Source: Sorghum bicolor
Lineage: Eukaryota > Streptophyta > Magnoliopsida > Poales > Poaceae
DNA: 64,000 bases
Assembly: GCF_000003195.3 (NCBI RefSeq)
Contig: NC_012879.2
Span: forward strand, 28,237,180 to 28,301,179
Reading direction: 5' to 3'
The position numbers and the translations under genes are program-made. This document shows, piece after piece, positions 30,033-42,160 of the stretch. Numbering within the stretch: the stretch's first letter is position 1; the number at the start of each line of letters is the position of its first letter. The notes under the pieces are model-generated. The model was not told the DNA's origin and did no database searches. It saw nothing but the letters and a program-made list of their open reading frames with translations.

Positions 30033-31215
30033 TAGCTTCCTTGATTAGACACTAACTCTCTCAAAGGTGAAAAAATATTATTATTATTGTAAGAATTGTT
30101 ACCTTGATAATTACCTGAGTAGTTAGGCCTCTGTTGATTCCAACCTTGATTTTGTTGAGGACGGTTGTAGTAGTAGTAGTTGTTGTTGTTGTTGATGATG
30201 TAGTTTACGTCCTCAAGCATCTCAGAGCAGTGATTGCCTGAGTGTCCAGTATCTCCACACTCCTCACAAGTCATGTGAGAGTCGTAGACGTGCATAACTT
30301 TCTTCTTATCTCAAACATATCATCGAGCTTCTTCATGAGCAGGTCTAGCTTGGCAGACAGCATGTCTACCTCCTTGAGCTGGTGCATACCTCCACCTCTC
30401 TTGCGTGTCTGGGTCATTTCTTTATTCCAGCCTTGGTTAGACGCCATCTTCTCCACAAGAGTTGTGGCTTGTGGTATGGTAAGTGATAGGAATGCTCCTC
30501 CAGCTGCAGCATCCATGGTCTCACAGGCACTATTGCCGAGCCCATGATAAAACGTCTGCATCAGTAGCCAGCTCTCCATTTCATGATGGGGACATTGTAG
30601 GATGTAGTCTTAGAAGCGCTTCCATGCTTCTGGAATGGATTCATCATGTTGTTGCTAAAAACTTGTAATTTTCCCATGGAGAGCATTGGTCTTGCCCATG
30701 GGAAAGAACTTAGCTAGAAAGTTCGTGGAACAGAGTGCCCACATAGTATTCTTCTCCTTTGTAGCGTAGAACCATTGCTTCGCTCTCCCTAACAGTGAGA
30801 ATGGGAAGAGGCGAAGTAGTATAGCATCTCGGGGGACTCCTGACATTGTGGATGTGCTGCAAATCTCCAGGAAGTGTTGGAGATGAGCACTAGCATCTTC
30901 GTGCGCCTTTCCATAGAACTGGTTGGCTTGCACCATGTTGATGAGCCCAGGCTTGAGCTCAAAGTTGCAGTCGATCTCCACAGCTGGTCCAGTGCGGATG
31001 TTATCCGTAGTTGGAGTTGAGAACTCACGGATCGATTTGTTCGCCATGAGTTCAAACTCTGAAGACAAATTCCGGATGAAACTTCGGCGATCGTCTAGAT
31101 TGGATGAAGCTTCGTGCTGAAGTGTTGACGATGTCTTCTTGAGCTTGGCTCTTGTTTTTCTGAATAACGCTTCGGGATCGTCAACAAAATTTACTTGAAG
31201 ATGTCTTCGGTTCAT
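30032..31215 (-). pseudogene. gag: Gag of B
   Basis: Minus-strand frames 31215-30655, 30579-30271 and 30295-30032. The first holds the Athila-type gag domain (FYGKAHEDASAHLQHFLEI, FSLLGRAKQWFYA). The second is a coiled region. The third holds the zinc knuckle CEECGDTGHSGNHC followed by an N/Y-rich tract encoded by a GTT/GTA-type repeat at 30163-30199. Frames are offset by stops and shifts. The retained knuckle suggests that RNA packaging was once supported by its own Gag. Confidence 0.85.
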
Positions 31216-31352
31216 ACATTACCCTGCATAAAATAATCACAATAGAAAAATACAGGGGTAAAACTTTATGAGAGAATTTATAATCTCGATCATATTAGTG
31301 ATGTGAATGATGACTCGAAGTTCTGTATTCAGTCTTTATTAGTAATCAACCT

Positions 31353-31370
31353 TCCTCGGCAACGGCGCCA
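31353..31370 (-). promoter_or_regulatory. Primer-binding site of B
   Basis: Minus strand TGGCGCCGTTGCCGAGGA, eight bases after the 5' LTR end. It differs by one base from the D and F primer sites (TGGCGCCGTTGCCGGGGA). Confidence 0.8.
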
Positions 31371-32589
31371 AAAATGCTTGTTGGGCATTCTTAACGTCAT
31401 TACCAAAAGTAGACTTAGTTTTCCAAACCTATCCCTCATGCCACTTAAGCCAAGTTGTCATCCCCAGCATGACATGAGAGACGCGGTATTGAAATATGCA
31501 ATTGCTCTTCTGAATGAATAATAAATGAGATCTGCAAGCACACAGATTAATACCGATGTAGCATTTGAAGTATTCCAGGTATTGTTATTTATATTTTTAC
31601 CACTGGGAAGGGATTGCGAATCATCAATGTTGATTATGAAATGAAATATGGAATTGAGTATCTACCATTGCATGTGTAATAGAGTGCATTTATCTATCTC
31701 TTTCATATAGGGATAAATGTCACATAATATAGATAGAGTATGAATGGTGATAAAGATAATTAATCTGATCAGCATAACTAGCCACATATAATAATGATAA
31801 GCACCTCAACAGATATTCTAGCAAGTCATTAGCATGGAATTAGGATGGACTACAAGAATATTTCCTAAGTTATTCTTAACTATAAAGTCTAGCATATCAT
31901 AGTTAGTGCAATTATACTTGGCAATCATTGCGAGACAGGACTACGTGTAACACCCAGTGTTATGGTTGCATTGATCATGTGCATAGCATGAGCATCATCA
32001 ACCACTCAAAGCATATCATGATCATCATCTATCTTGAGCCATGTCATTCTTTGCAAAATTGTGTTTTAAATTGCTTAAATAGGCTTCCTATGCTTATGTT
32101 TGAGTGAACCATGCTTGTGTTTGTGCTCTATGCTTTGGTAATTAGTTTATCTAAGCTTAACTTAACATTAGGAACAATGTTCATGTTGATCACTTCTCCA
32201 AAATATGCCTTTAAGTCATACTTGTGTAAATAGGCCCTAGAAACCTCTTTTGCTTAGGCTTTTAAAAAGTGTTGCATAAAATGTTTGCATGTCAAAACTT
32301 CCTACAGCAAAGTTGTAGCAAATTTTATAAGGAACAAAAGTGATCACAAATATCTCAAAAGTGACCCACAAGGCAGATTTGGGGCTGTTTCCAACACTTA
32401 GAAAAATTTCTAAGTCTTGGAACGAAACCAGTTTGCTCGATCGATTTTGGAAACTCTATATCTCACAATCCAGGCCGATCTAGCTTTTGCTCCAGTTGGC
32501 AAAGTTGTAGATCTCGGCTAGTACTCCAACTTTGTCAACTACATCATCTCCTGGTTCGCGCTGGTTTAGGAGATAATCGTCGTCAAAGT

Positions 32590-33450
32590 AGCTCTGACAG
32601 TCGGCCATCGCTTTCTCTGAATCGAAGCCGAGCATGACGTCCACGGCGACGCTCCGCGCAGAGTGGACGCGTCCACTTCCTCTCTGCCTCACCCCTCTCG
32701 CCAGAAACGTGGCCGCCGTGAGCTCTCCGTTGCGAGCGAACTCCGGCGACTCGCGCGCGTTCCTTGCTGCGCCATTGCTCACCAAACTTCACCCAAAGCT
32801 CCGCCGTGACCCGCTCTCCATTCTCCACCCACCATCTCGCCGTGAAATCCACCGGTGAGCCGCCTTTCCCTTCTTTCCCCAAATTGGGTCGCCGTGACCA
32901 TCTTTTCCGGCGAGCCCAATGCCGAGCCCTGTGAAGCCTCACGTCGTCTCTGGTTAGGTCCTAGAGGTTGCTTAGGTTTCTAGCTTGCGTTTGCGCCACT
33001 TGGTGGATGCTCTACCGAGCTCTGCGTCGCCGGACACGATGCGCAGCGCCGCCGTGTTTCCGCCGGAGATGAGCGCTCTCGTGGCCATCGTGTTCCACGA
33101 GGTTTCAAGCCAAGCCGCGTACCTAGGAAGCTCCGCCGTAGTTCGCTGGTGCTGTAGAAGGTCTTAGGTCGCACTCTACCGGCCTGAGGGCTCCGGCGTA
33201 ACGCCGAGCACCTCCGCCGAGCCGCCATTGTCGACGGTGAGCCCCTTCCGGTGGCTCCGCCGTGGGAAAAGTGGGATCAATCGAGTCGCTAGAGTCTGGG
33301 GATCACGTTGGTGCCCTTGGTTTGGCCGGAGACCTCGCCGTCGCGGAGAAATCGCCAGCGAAAGTCGCCTCGGCCGTGGGGAAGAAGAACCTGACAGCTG
33401 GGACCCACTGTCAGCGTCAGTCTCCTTCCCTCCTTTTCTTTTATTCAAAA
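32590..33450 (+). other. G+C-rich CpG-dense block in Tekay-like LTR (C copy)
   Basis: About 860 bp rich in GCCGCC/CGCCG, in sharp contrast to the A/T-rich flanks. Equivalent blocks are in J (38520-39300) and E (53930-54662). Frames through it differ between copies, so I do not call a gene. It may be a promoter/leader region. Confidence 0.6.
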
Positions 33451-34719
33451 TCCTAATTTTTGGCTTTCTTGCAAAAATCATATCTTCTGTTTCTGAGATC
33501 CAAAATTTGTGAAACCAATTTTGTGGTATTCCTTGAGATGGCTAGTTTTTAATAAAAATATAAAATGAACCATGTTTTCTGGGAAAATATTTATTAAGGA
33601 TTTATTCTTGTTATTCATGGATAAATTCATATCTCTGGTTATACTGTTTAGTTTGCCATGAAAATTTTATGGTAGCCTCTGTGTGATACTAGAATGTTAT
33701 GATAAATATTTCATGATTTTTGGATTAATGCAACTTTGATATGTAATTTATGATTGAAATGTGGCTTGTTTCCTTGATTAAATTATATAAAATAATTGGT
33801 ACTTATGCTGGTGCTCTACTTTGGTAGTAAACCTGTTTATGGCATTCCTCATGTGTAAATAATCTGAAATCTGTTGTTTGGCAATATACAAGTCATGTTT
33901 TCCAATTTATGAAATAAGCACCTAGCTACATGGTAAATGTATATCTTTAATTTGGTATGTGCAATTGCTCTGAAATTTTTATGGTGATGCTTTGATGCTT
34001 TACTTGTGTTCCTGTAATTTTTGTAGATTTTTCTGAGCACTTTGACTAGGCATCTTGTAATTATGCTTCTTTCTAGAAGTAATTAATAAATGCCTTCTTA
34101 AGTATATGTTTGAGGGTTATCATCTGATGTTCTGGTAACCTTGTGATATGCATGTGCTCATAAGCCATGTGGTTGGCATGGTTTGTGTTTTGGTTATGTC
34201 ATCAAATAATTAATTAAAGGGTCAAAGGCTGTTCTGGACAGCAACGAAGTGATTTAACCTTTGCTTAATGATAATTTGGTTTTCTGAGAATCTTATCTAA
34301 ATCAAAGTTGTTGTAATCTTATTGAACTAGCTGTGGTTTAAATTTGGGATGATTTGGCGTAGTAGTTTAAAAGTTATGGCTGTTCCAAGTTAGGTTCCAG
34401 AAATAGGTGCTTTCTGTTTTTCTGGGACAGAACCTGGAATTTTGTTTAGTTGACTGGTTTAAGTTATGAATCTTGCTGTGATGTTTAAAGATGATTTGTA
34501 GACAATTTTATAAGCTTTCCAGAATGTCCTGACTTAAGTCTGTTGGACCTTTGTAGCAGTAGTTATGGTTTGTTTACTGAGCTGATCTGTTTATGTGCTT
34601 GCTGTCATAAGTTAACTTGTTTAGTTTGTTTAGTCATGTGGTTTTCTTGTAAGTTAACTTAGAAGTTTAATCCATAAATGGGTGCCCAGTGAATCCATTA
34701 TATTATCAAGTATTCATTC

Positions 34720-34962
34720 TTGTGTATGCACATCTTCTCATTCACCGAGCATGCAATAGGTGCACCGGACGTGGCAGTTTCCTTCGAGCTCCAAGCGAAT
34801 CCCGAAGGCCAGGAAGGCAGCCAGGAGGTGGAGGCCCAGCAAGTCGGACCCGAGGAGCCAGAAGAAGAGGTTGAGTGCCCAAGTCACGAGCCCGCCTCGT
34901 TCGTGAAAGGAAAGCCCCGGAGCATTCTAAGCCTCCCTTTTTATTTTGGAAAGTTTACTTGA
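34720..34962 (+). CDS. Conserved short acidic frame in the Tekay-like LTR (C copy)
   Basis: An 80-residue frame, E/P/Q-rich in the middle (GPEEPEEEVECP) and ending FVKGKPRSILSLPF. The E LTR has a 75-residue frame with GPEEPEETQEEE, ECP and FEKGKPRSILSLPI in the same relative position (52978-52751). The LTRs are diverged elsewhere, so this could be real coding or a conserved DNA element. Function unknown. Confidence 0.4.
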   Translation: MCMHIFSFTEHAIGAPDVAVSFELQANPEGQEGSQEVEAQQVGPEEPEEEVECPSHEPASFVKGKPRSILSLPFYFGKFT

Positions 34963-37416
34963 TATGTCATATCTATTGCTGCATTTTACTCAATCCTTGT
35001 CCAGATACTTTACCCTACCTTGGTTATAGAGTTAGGATCGAGTAGCAGCTTAGCCATGCTTTAATCGGTAGAAGTCGGGTGATATCCTGTCACCTGCGCG
35101 ATATAGGGTTATGTCGGATCACGATGGTCTATATGTGCTATCGTGGATGGAACCTGATTAATTTGACTTAAGCCGGGCGGAGTTTTGCAAGTTTGTAGTA
35201 ACTCCGTCTGTGGCAGCTAAGGACCGATCGTTGTACGTCCTCTTGTCATGTTGAATGCATGCCTGACACTTAGTTGGCCGGATAACTCGTTTCGACCGCG
35301 AAGCCGAGTAGTATGACTCAGGCCGGAAGACCGGCAAGTATAAAGTGCGCACTACCGGAGGAAGTGCGGTGTGCGGGGGACCATTGGCGTAAGCCCAAAG
35401 GCAGGTGAGTTAAAATTCCTGACCTCCCTGGCAGAGTGGTAGTCCTGGGAGTGCGGCGCTGATCGGAGCCGCGATTCCTGAGTCGTACCAAAGGTGACCC
35501 GTTGGCTCTCCGACGGGGGATGCTTGGGTGAGTGCTAGGAATAACCCTCCAGCTGGATAGGAATTCAATTCGAATCGCCGTCTCTCCCGGTCAGTGAGAA
35601 CTTGACAGAGCAGCGGCAAACGTAGCATCCACTAATGAACTTGGTTCAAGATAATGATGATGGCAAAAAGAACATATGATGAACTTGATATGGTTATTAT
35701 TGCTTGTAATAATCAAGTGATGTGTTGTAGTACAGGTGCTAATCTAGTGGTAGGCTGATGATGAATAAATATGATGCTCTTACATTGTGTTAGTCTTAAT
35801 AAAGGCTTTTGGCAAAAATGTCGAGTCAACCAGCCCTACTTTTATATCTTAGCCTTGCATGATCCTTGGTGTCTTTTATGTTCTACTAGACGGGTAAGTC
35901 TAGCTGAGTACATTCTCGTACTCAGGGTTTATTCCCACCTGTTGCAGATGACATCTTCTATGACGGTTTCTGCAAGACCTGTCTCCATCCCGCTGGGGAT
36001 GAGGACTAACCGTTGGGCACGGTTCTCTAACAACTTTGTACCTGTTGCTTTTGGAAGGATGGTGTAGACTCTGGCAGTAACTCAAACTTATGAACTGAAC
36101 TTTGGAATGTGTGTGTAACTATTTTGCTTCCGCTACTTTGGACAAGTGTTGTAATAACTTAAGACTCCGATGTGGTGCCGCTTCGACGGCAATGTTTGAC
36201 TATGTAACATTCGCTGTGTTTATGTTGAATTATTACGATCTTGGTTTGTTGCGAGTTGGTTTGAAGTCCTTCGTGATTTCAATTGACTACCGGGATTATA
36301 TGGGCTCAAGTTTGGAAACTTGATTGCTGGGCGATCGTTTCTACACTTGAACTCTTATAATTTGGTCGGTTCTGTGACACTACGCCCATGCATTGTGATA
36401 TTATCATGGAAGATGAGAAACATAGCAATCACTCCCCTGTATTAATGTTGTTCTGCCTGCCCTATATAAGAATCAATGGAGCTGTCACCACCACGAACTA
36501 CCCCGCGATCCGGCATATAGGGTACAATCGCAGATAAATATGGTATAGGCACCACGCCTACACAATACTTATCATTTACGCACTATAGACATGGATAAAT
36601 GCTATATGGTCCTAAGCAAGTATAAAATTCCAATCTAACTAAGCCAAGCATATAACTATGATAAACTAAGAACGATATAATTGCAAATATAAACAAGTAG
36701 AACAAAGTCATAATCAATATATTGAAGAAGAACAAAGTCATATTCATAATATTGAAGAACAATGATGAAGAAATGAAGAACAGTAGAGGAATTACCAAGA
36801 ATCCTCTTGACAGATCCAGAAACCAATCGAAGATTGACTCCTTCTAGTTCTAATCCTATGTAGCTATGCTAAACTAGAGATCTAGTTGATGTGGTGGCTC
36901 TAGGGCTTGATCAAAGACTTCTTCTCCCGAAGTGAATGAATGAATTAGGGCTTCAGAGGTCCTCTTCTCGAGGGACCAGGGGGCCTGCTTATATAGTCTT
37001 TCCAAATGAATATGGGCCGTCGAATCAAACCGACCTTAATCGCACGGTTTTCCTTAATCCCTTAGGTCAGTGGAGCATGATCCGCGAGGCGGAGCCTGAT
37101 TGCCTCTCAGGCCAGGGCGGGCGCCCAAGGGGGAGGGCGGGCGCCCTGTCCCCGGGCCCGCTCAGCCTCCCGCTTGTTCCCGTGGCTTCTGGACTCTTCT
37201 AGATGTTGGATAATTGCGCAACACGTTAATATCTCTATGTAAACCCGATGTGTGGGCCTTTTCTCCATAATTCCTCATAACCCCCTGCAGAAATAGAGAA
37301 ACACCAAACCTTGTGGAATTCTGTCAGACAAAACCCTAAGTCTGGATGTTGGTTGCATTTGGGTCCCTTTCTTTGTTTATTTGTTGATTATGTTTGATAC
37401 TTAAGGACCGTCAACA

Positions 37417-38497
37417 CGCGCCAACTGTTGGTGTTTAGCCCCCGGGGGTAACACCAACGAGTGAATTTATGTGCGTGCTCCCTCTTTCAGATGGTGATGC
37501 AAGAATGACACAGTGATTTATCCTGGTTCGGGCAAGAGAAGGCCCTACGTCCAGTGGGGAGGAGATTTTGTATTATCTTGCACCTAAGTGCTTGTATTGG
37601 GGTGAATACAGGCTGATGTAGCCACGGATTCTAAGTCTTGGCTAGTGGTGGTGAAAGGATCATGTTCTACGAGTTGTTGTTCGTTGAATGTTGTCTGTGT
37701 CCCCTTTTATAGTTCCAAGGGGAGACCTAGGTTACAGGGTGTAGGCATTAGAATAAACCTCGATAGTGGTATGGCGCACTGACTCACTCGAGGCCTCCGT
37801 ACTGGCGTGGCCTCGAGCTGTCTTGTTATAGTGTACTTTGATGATGATGGCGCGTGCGCTTCAGGATTCTGCCTCTGTACATCGTCTTGGATTGGCTCAG
37901 GCATAAGCATGCTTGTACGTCGCGGTAGTAGTCACATCTAGGGTTGTTGAAGCGCTGACTTTCATTGCCTGACCCTTCCTCGAGAAGGGATGTGCCTGCT
38001 CGAGGGTTGGGTGCACGAGCGGCCTTACTGCGTGGGAGCACTGACTTCGAGTGCCTCGAGGGGTGCCGTGATGGGATATCATGTCTGCTATACTGTGCCG
38101 AGTCGTACTTTTGTCCATCTCAGGGGATAAAGCTGGAAAAGTGGAGATTTGACGGGTGCTTGTTCCCTATCACGTTTCCCGTGACTGTCGGGTTAGGTGG
38201 GAGCATGGCACACGCATTAAATGTCGTGGCTTCCGTACCCGCGACAGACGGCGGGAGGCGCTTTTGTGCTCGAGACCCAACGATTCGCTCGAGCCACTTT
38301 TCGTACTTGATGGTCGTAGTTCGTCGAGCCTCGGTTGATTCGCAGGACCTTGCTTCTGTGTTCGAGGCCGCGGTCGACATCGAGCCTAGGCGATTACGTG
38401 TTTAGTTCAGAGCGTCAAGTTAGGGGCTCGATTTGCTCACAAATCCTCCCGTTATGAGTGTCGGTTGGGATACCCCCTATTGGTACCCTCGACAACA
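37417..38497 (-). mobile_element. Element H, right segment with its 5' LTR
   Basis: After the B target duplicate CGCGC, the H leader resumes and the LTR occupies 37426-38497 (1072 bp), running from TGTTGGTG to TCGACAACA on the plus strand. The minus-strand TATA CTATAAAAGGGG is at about 37701-37712. ATAAA at 38498-38502 is the expected target duplicate; its partner is outside the window. Confidence 0.85.
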
Positions 38498-39801
38498 ATA
38501 AATCTACCCAAAAAGAGAAATAGGGGGAGAGAGAGAGACAGTGGCTGACAGAGGGGGCCCACTCGTCAGCGACACACAGAGTAGAGGCAAGCTCGGCTGC
38601 CGGAGATCTCATTAACGGTGAGGTCTCTAGGGAAACCGAGGGCATCTACGTGATCCTCACATCAAGGCGAACCTGTTGACCTACTTGGCTCATGCTCTAC
38701 CGTACTCTAGGGTGCTCGCCGTCGATAATGGCGGAGCGGCGGCGCTGCGCGGCGGTATGTCGGTATACTGGGGCCATGGCGACCCAGTAGATGCTACGGA
38801 CAAGCAAGAGGGGAGCAAGGCGAAGGTGTAGGAAGAAGAATCACGACCAGAGGTGAACCAGAGAGATCTGGCCACGTTGCCGGTGATCTCTGTGAACTCC
38901 GGCGAGGTGAAGTTCGTGACGGAGTTGGCAATGTGATCTCATCGATGCTCGGCTAAGGGAAAGAGGAGGACGTCGAGGTAGAGGACATCGCAGCGGAGCT
39001 CTGGGCGAAGCAGCTCAGCTCGGGACGCGGTGGTACGGCTGGGAGAGCTCGCCGAAGCGCGGCGGAGCTCGCCGAGAACAATGGCGGGCAAAATGTGGCG
39101 CTCTGGAGGAGTGGACGACGCGTCTGAGGCACGGGGTGGCGTCATGGCGACTTAAGGGCGTCGTCCAAGCTGACAGGCGGGGTCGTCGATAGCGTACAGA
39201 TGACACCTGGCCAGACACGCGGCGGTGGACGGTGACTGTGCAAACTGAATTGGGCGATTCAGTCGCCGTCGACAGTGACTGAAACCCGATCTTCGTTGAC
39301 ATTTTATTCGCGATTCACTCGGTGGTTTTTGCTCAGGTTTGTCCCAATGGATAAAGCTACATGAGTTCTATAAGTTTTCTTAAAGGATCAAAGTCTGGTT
39401 TGGCCTAGATTTCAAACTACAAGACTCCCAAGTACCCTAAGAGCAAACTGTGTCGATTATGACTTAGGCAAATTTGGCTAAGTGTGAAAACAGCACTGAT
39501 TTCTGCCTTGTGAGCTAATTTTGAGTGTGTTCCAGGCATTTTCATGAAAAGACACCAACACAACTTTTGTAGCCTATAAAATTTACTACAACTTTGCTTT
39601 AGATGTCATTTCCATGCAAGGCTTCTAACACTGATTTTATAAAATATCTTTAAAAAGAGGTTTAGGGGTTTCAACTAGGTCAACTTAGGGTTAACCATGA
39701 CTTAGGGGCAACTTTGAGTGAAACACCCAACATAAACTTTGTTCAAAATGATATTCTAAACATGAATAAAGTATTTTGGAAGACAATGTGTACTTGTATA
39801 C
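38498..39801 (-). mobile_element. Element J: fragment of a Tekay/Del-like LTR
   Basis: It resembles the early half of C in reverse: the A/T-rich stretch with TACTACAACTTTGCT near 39590 matches C near 32310, and the G+C-rich block at 38520-39300 matches C at 32590-33450. It is the host into which H and G were inserted. No gene seen. Confidence 0.65.
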
Positions 39802-41139
39802 TGTTGGGTATTCTTAACGTCATTACCAAAAGTAGACTTAGTTTTCTAATTCTGATAACGGCGCCAAAAATGCCAAACCTATCCCTCATGCCACTTAAGC
39901 CAAGTTGTCATCCCCAGCATGACATAAGAGACGCAGTATTGAAATATACAATTGCTCTTCTGAATAAATAATAAATAAGATCTGCAAGCGCACAGATTAA
40001 TACCGATGTAGTATTTTAACCGGGAAGTATTCCAGGTATCGTTATTTATATTTTTACCACTGGGAAGGGATTGCTAAACATCAATGTTGATTATGGAATG
40101 GAATATAGAATTGAGTATCTATCATTGCATGTATAATTGAGAGCATTTATCTATCTCTTTCATATAGGGATAAATGTCACATAAAAGATAAATAAAGTAT
40201 GAATGGTGACAAAGATAATTAATCTGATCAGCATAACTTAGTCACATATAAATATGTTAAGCACATCAATAGATATTCTAGCAAGTCATTAGCATGGAAT
40301 TAGGATGAACTATAAGAATATTTCCTAAGTTATTCTTAACTATAAAGTCTAGCATATCATAGTTAGTGCAATTATACTTGGCAATCATTGTGAGACAGGA
40401 CTACGCCCATGCATAGTGATATTATCAAGCACTACAAGAAATTTGTAGGTTTATGACGTTTAAGGCATGACATCATGTCAAAAAGTCACTAAATCAGCTA
40501 CTTTATGACGATTTTTTGAAAGGCACCTAAACTTAGTGACATAAGTAAATATATGTTATAAAAAGTGTCTTAATGCTAGTCTAGTTGTATGTTGTGACAA
40601 TATTTGCTATGTCATAAAGTGTACTTTGCAAGGATTGTGTGTCATAAATTATTTTATTAATTCTGTAACATTGTTGTCCAAGGTGGCATGTGGGTCTAAC
40701 CATCAAGACGAATCTAGCAATACCGTAGCTGTTGATCAATGTCGTTAATATTGTCCATAATCGTATACCATTCTACTAATTGATAAGTCAAATAAATCAA
40801 GATGTATATAAAATATGTAAATAATATTTATTTTTAATTATTTCAAATAGTAAATAAAAGTGTACACCTATACGATATGAAGAACAATAAACAAATGCTG
40901 TAATAATATATGTGTGCGGTTGAGTTAGGTATTAAAATAATAATTAAATATTAATAAATTTACATATGCACACATTTCTTTATTTTTAGTGTGGAAACTC
41001 AATTAGTGTCAAAGTATTTGTGTATATCTATATATATATATGTACAATCTTTGCTTATGTACATATACGTAATAATTTGTTTTTTCATAACGATTTAATA
41101 GTTAACAAAAAGAAAACAAAAAAAATACGACGCAGACAA

Positions 41140-41217
41140 ACCAGACCGACCGAACAGGATTCGAACGTGGGACCGTTGTCCCGCATGATGCAGCTACAAC
41201 CACTGAGCTAGGTTGAT
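41140..41217 (-). pseudogene. tRNA-like sequence with pol III A and B boxes
   Basis: Minus strand TAGCTCAGTGG (41210-41200) matches the A box and GTTCGAATCC (41166-41157) the B box, spaced as in a tRNA gene. The acceptor and T stems do not pair well, and I cannot define an anticodon loop. It looks like a decayed tRNA gene or a tRNA-derived SINE head. Confidence 0.45.
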
Positions 41218-41280
41218 GTTTTTATATATTTATTGGCATTTGTGATATTTAATCAAGTAGAAGAAACAGTAATTACATGT

Positions 41281-42160
41281 CCATCCATTTCAATGTCGTA
41301 AGCTGCTTAAACTTTTTCTCAAGCTTATGCGTGCCACAATATGAGAAACTGCCAATTTTTAGATTTTTTGGAAGTGCTTTGCTATTTTATTTCATTTAAA
41401 TGAATTTCTACACGGTTAAATGTCGTAATTATAGGTTAAACTAAAGCTACCCCATAAATTATGCAAAGGGGTCCCAAATTTCTATACTAGGCCTCACATG
41501 CTACAATAATCCATTTTTAATGGAGGAGTATGTTAAAATATCATATTTTCAAGGCGTAACTCACTTTCTCGGTTTTAGCAATAAATAAATTCAGTAATTA
41601 TCTAATTTGATCAGAAAAATCTAAGATTTGACTTGGGGGCATGATTTGGGCCTTTATATTCGCAAAAAAAAGTTTTAGGTCATTTTTGACATTGGCGTAT
41701 TGTACATGCTTCACAAAGTCCATGCACCATTTCGAAGAACCATGACTACAACTTATGGGTCACTATGTGACTCATCTATTTCAATGTTGTAAGATGCTCA
41801 AACTTTTTCTCAAGCTTATGCGTGCCACGATATTAGAAAAAACTAAGTTTTAGGTTTTTTGGAAGTGCTTTGCTATTTTATTTCATTTAAATGAATTTCT
41901 GCGCACCCGAACGCTGTAATTGTAGGTTGAACTAAGACTACCCCAAAAATGATGTGAAATGGTCTCAAATTTCTACACTGGATCTCACATGCTCCACAAA
42001 ACTATTTTTGGTGGAGGAGGATGGCAAAATATCTTATTTTCAAGGTTTAACTCGCCCTCCTTTCTTAGTTTTAGCGATAAATAAATTCAGTAATTCTCTA
42101 ATTTGATCAAAAAAATCTAAGATTTGGTGTCGGGCCATGCTTTGTGCCTTCATGCATGCA
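41281..42160 (+). repeat. Tandem ~490 bp unit in the CACTA fragment
   Basis: Copy 1 from about 41281 and copy 2 from about 41772 share long matches, such as CTCAAGCTTATGCGTGCCAC and TTGGAAGTGCTTTGCTATTT, with scattered differences. Copy 2 ends at the truncation point. Confidence 0.75.

Larger units (their letters stand above)
31946..36379 (+). mobile_element. Element C: 4.4 kb solo LTR of a Tekay/Del-like chromovirus
   Basis: Starts TGTAACACCC and ends TTCTGTGACA, with the duplicate CTACG at 31941-31945 and 36380-36384. The termini match the LTR of E (TGTAACACCC...CTGTTACA on the minus strand). No gag or pol is present, so it is a solo LTR left by LTR-LTR recombination. It contains a G+C-rich block at about 32590-33450 and a short conserved frame at 34720-34962. 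The rest is A/T-rich with nothing else recognised. Confidence 0.85.
24742..37416 (-). mobile_element. Element B: non-autonomous Athila-like retrotransposon
   Basis: Both LTRs, primer site and polypurine tract are present, and the target duplicate CGCGC is at 24737-24741 and 37417-37421. On the minus strand it has a 5' LTR (37416-31379, containing solo LTR C), PBS, gag, two protease-like domains, then about 2.2 kb without genes, polypurine tract and 3' LTR. No RT, RNase H or integrase is present. Gag and protease resemble the Athila lineage. It must have been moved by enzymes from elsewhere. Confidence 0.92.
31379..37416 (-). repeat. 5' LTR of B, split by solo LTR C
   Basis: The LTR pieces are 31379-31945 and 36385-37416 (about 1.6 kb in total). 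Minus-strand TATA (CTATATAAG) is at 36988-36996. This copy lacks about 28 bp that hold the fossil primer site in the 3' LTR, so the two LTRs of one element differ there. Confidence 0.9.
40430..42160 (+). mobile_element. CACTA (En/Spm-type) transposon fragment in the G LTR
   Basis: It starts CACTACAAGAAA, the standard CACTA terminus, followed by subterminal TTATGACG and GTCATAAA repeats up to about 40640. The other end is missing: at 42161 the LTR resumes after losing a few bases, with no inverted CACTA end. No transposase frame is seen. Contents are A/T-rich sequence, a tRNA-like segment and two copies of a unit spaced about 490 bp apart. Confidence 0.8.

Noticed and set aside
30163..30199. 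GTT/GTA trinucleotide run as a microsatellite of interest
   Set aside because: It encodes the N/Y-rich tract next to the Gag zinc knuckle, so coding explains it.
32583..33512. Several overlapping G+C-rich frames that might be a host gene or captured exon
   Set aside because: The same G+C-rich block is part of the LTR in C, E and J, and frames are not shared among copies.
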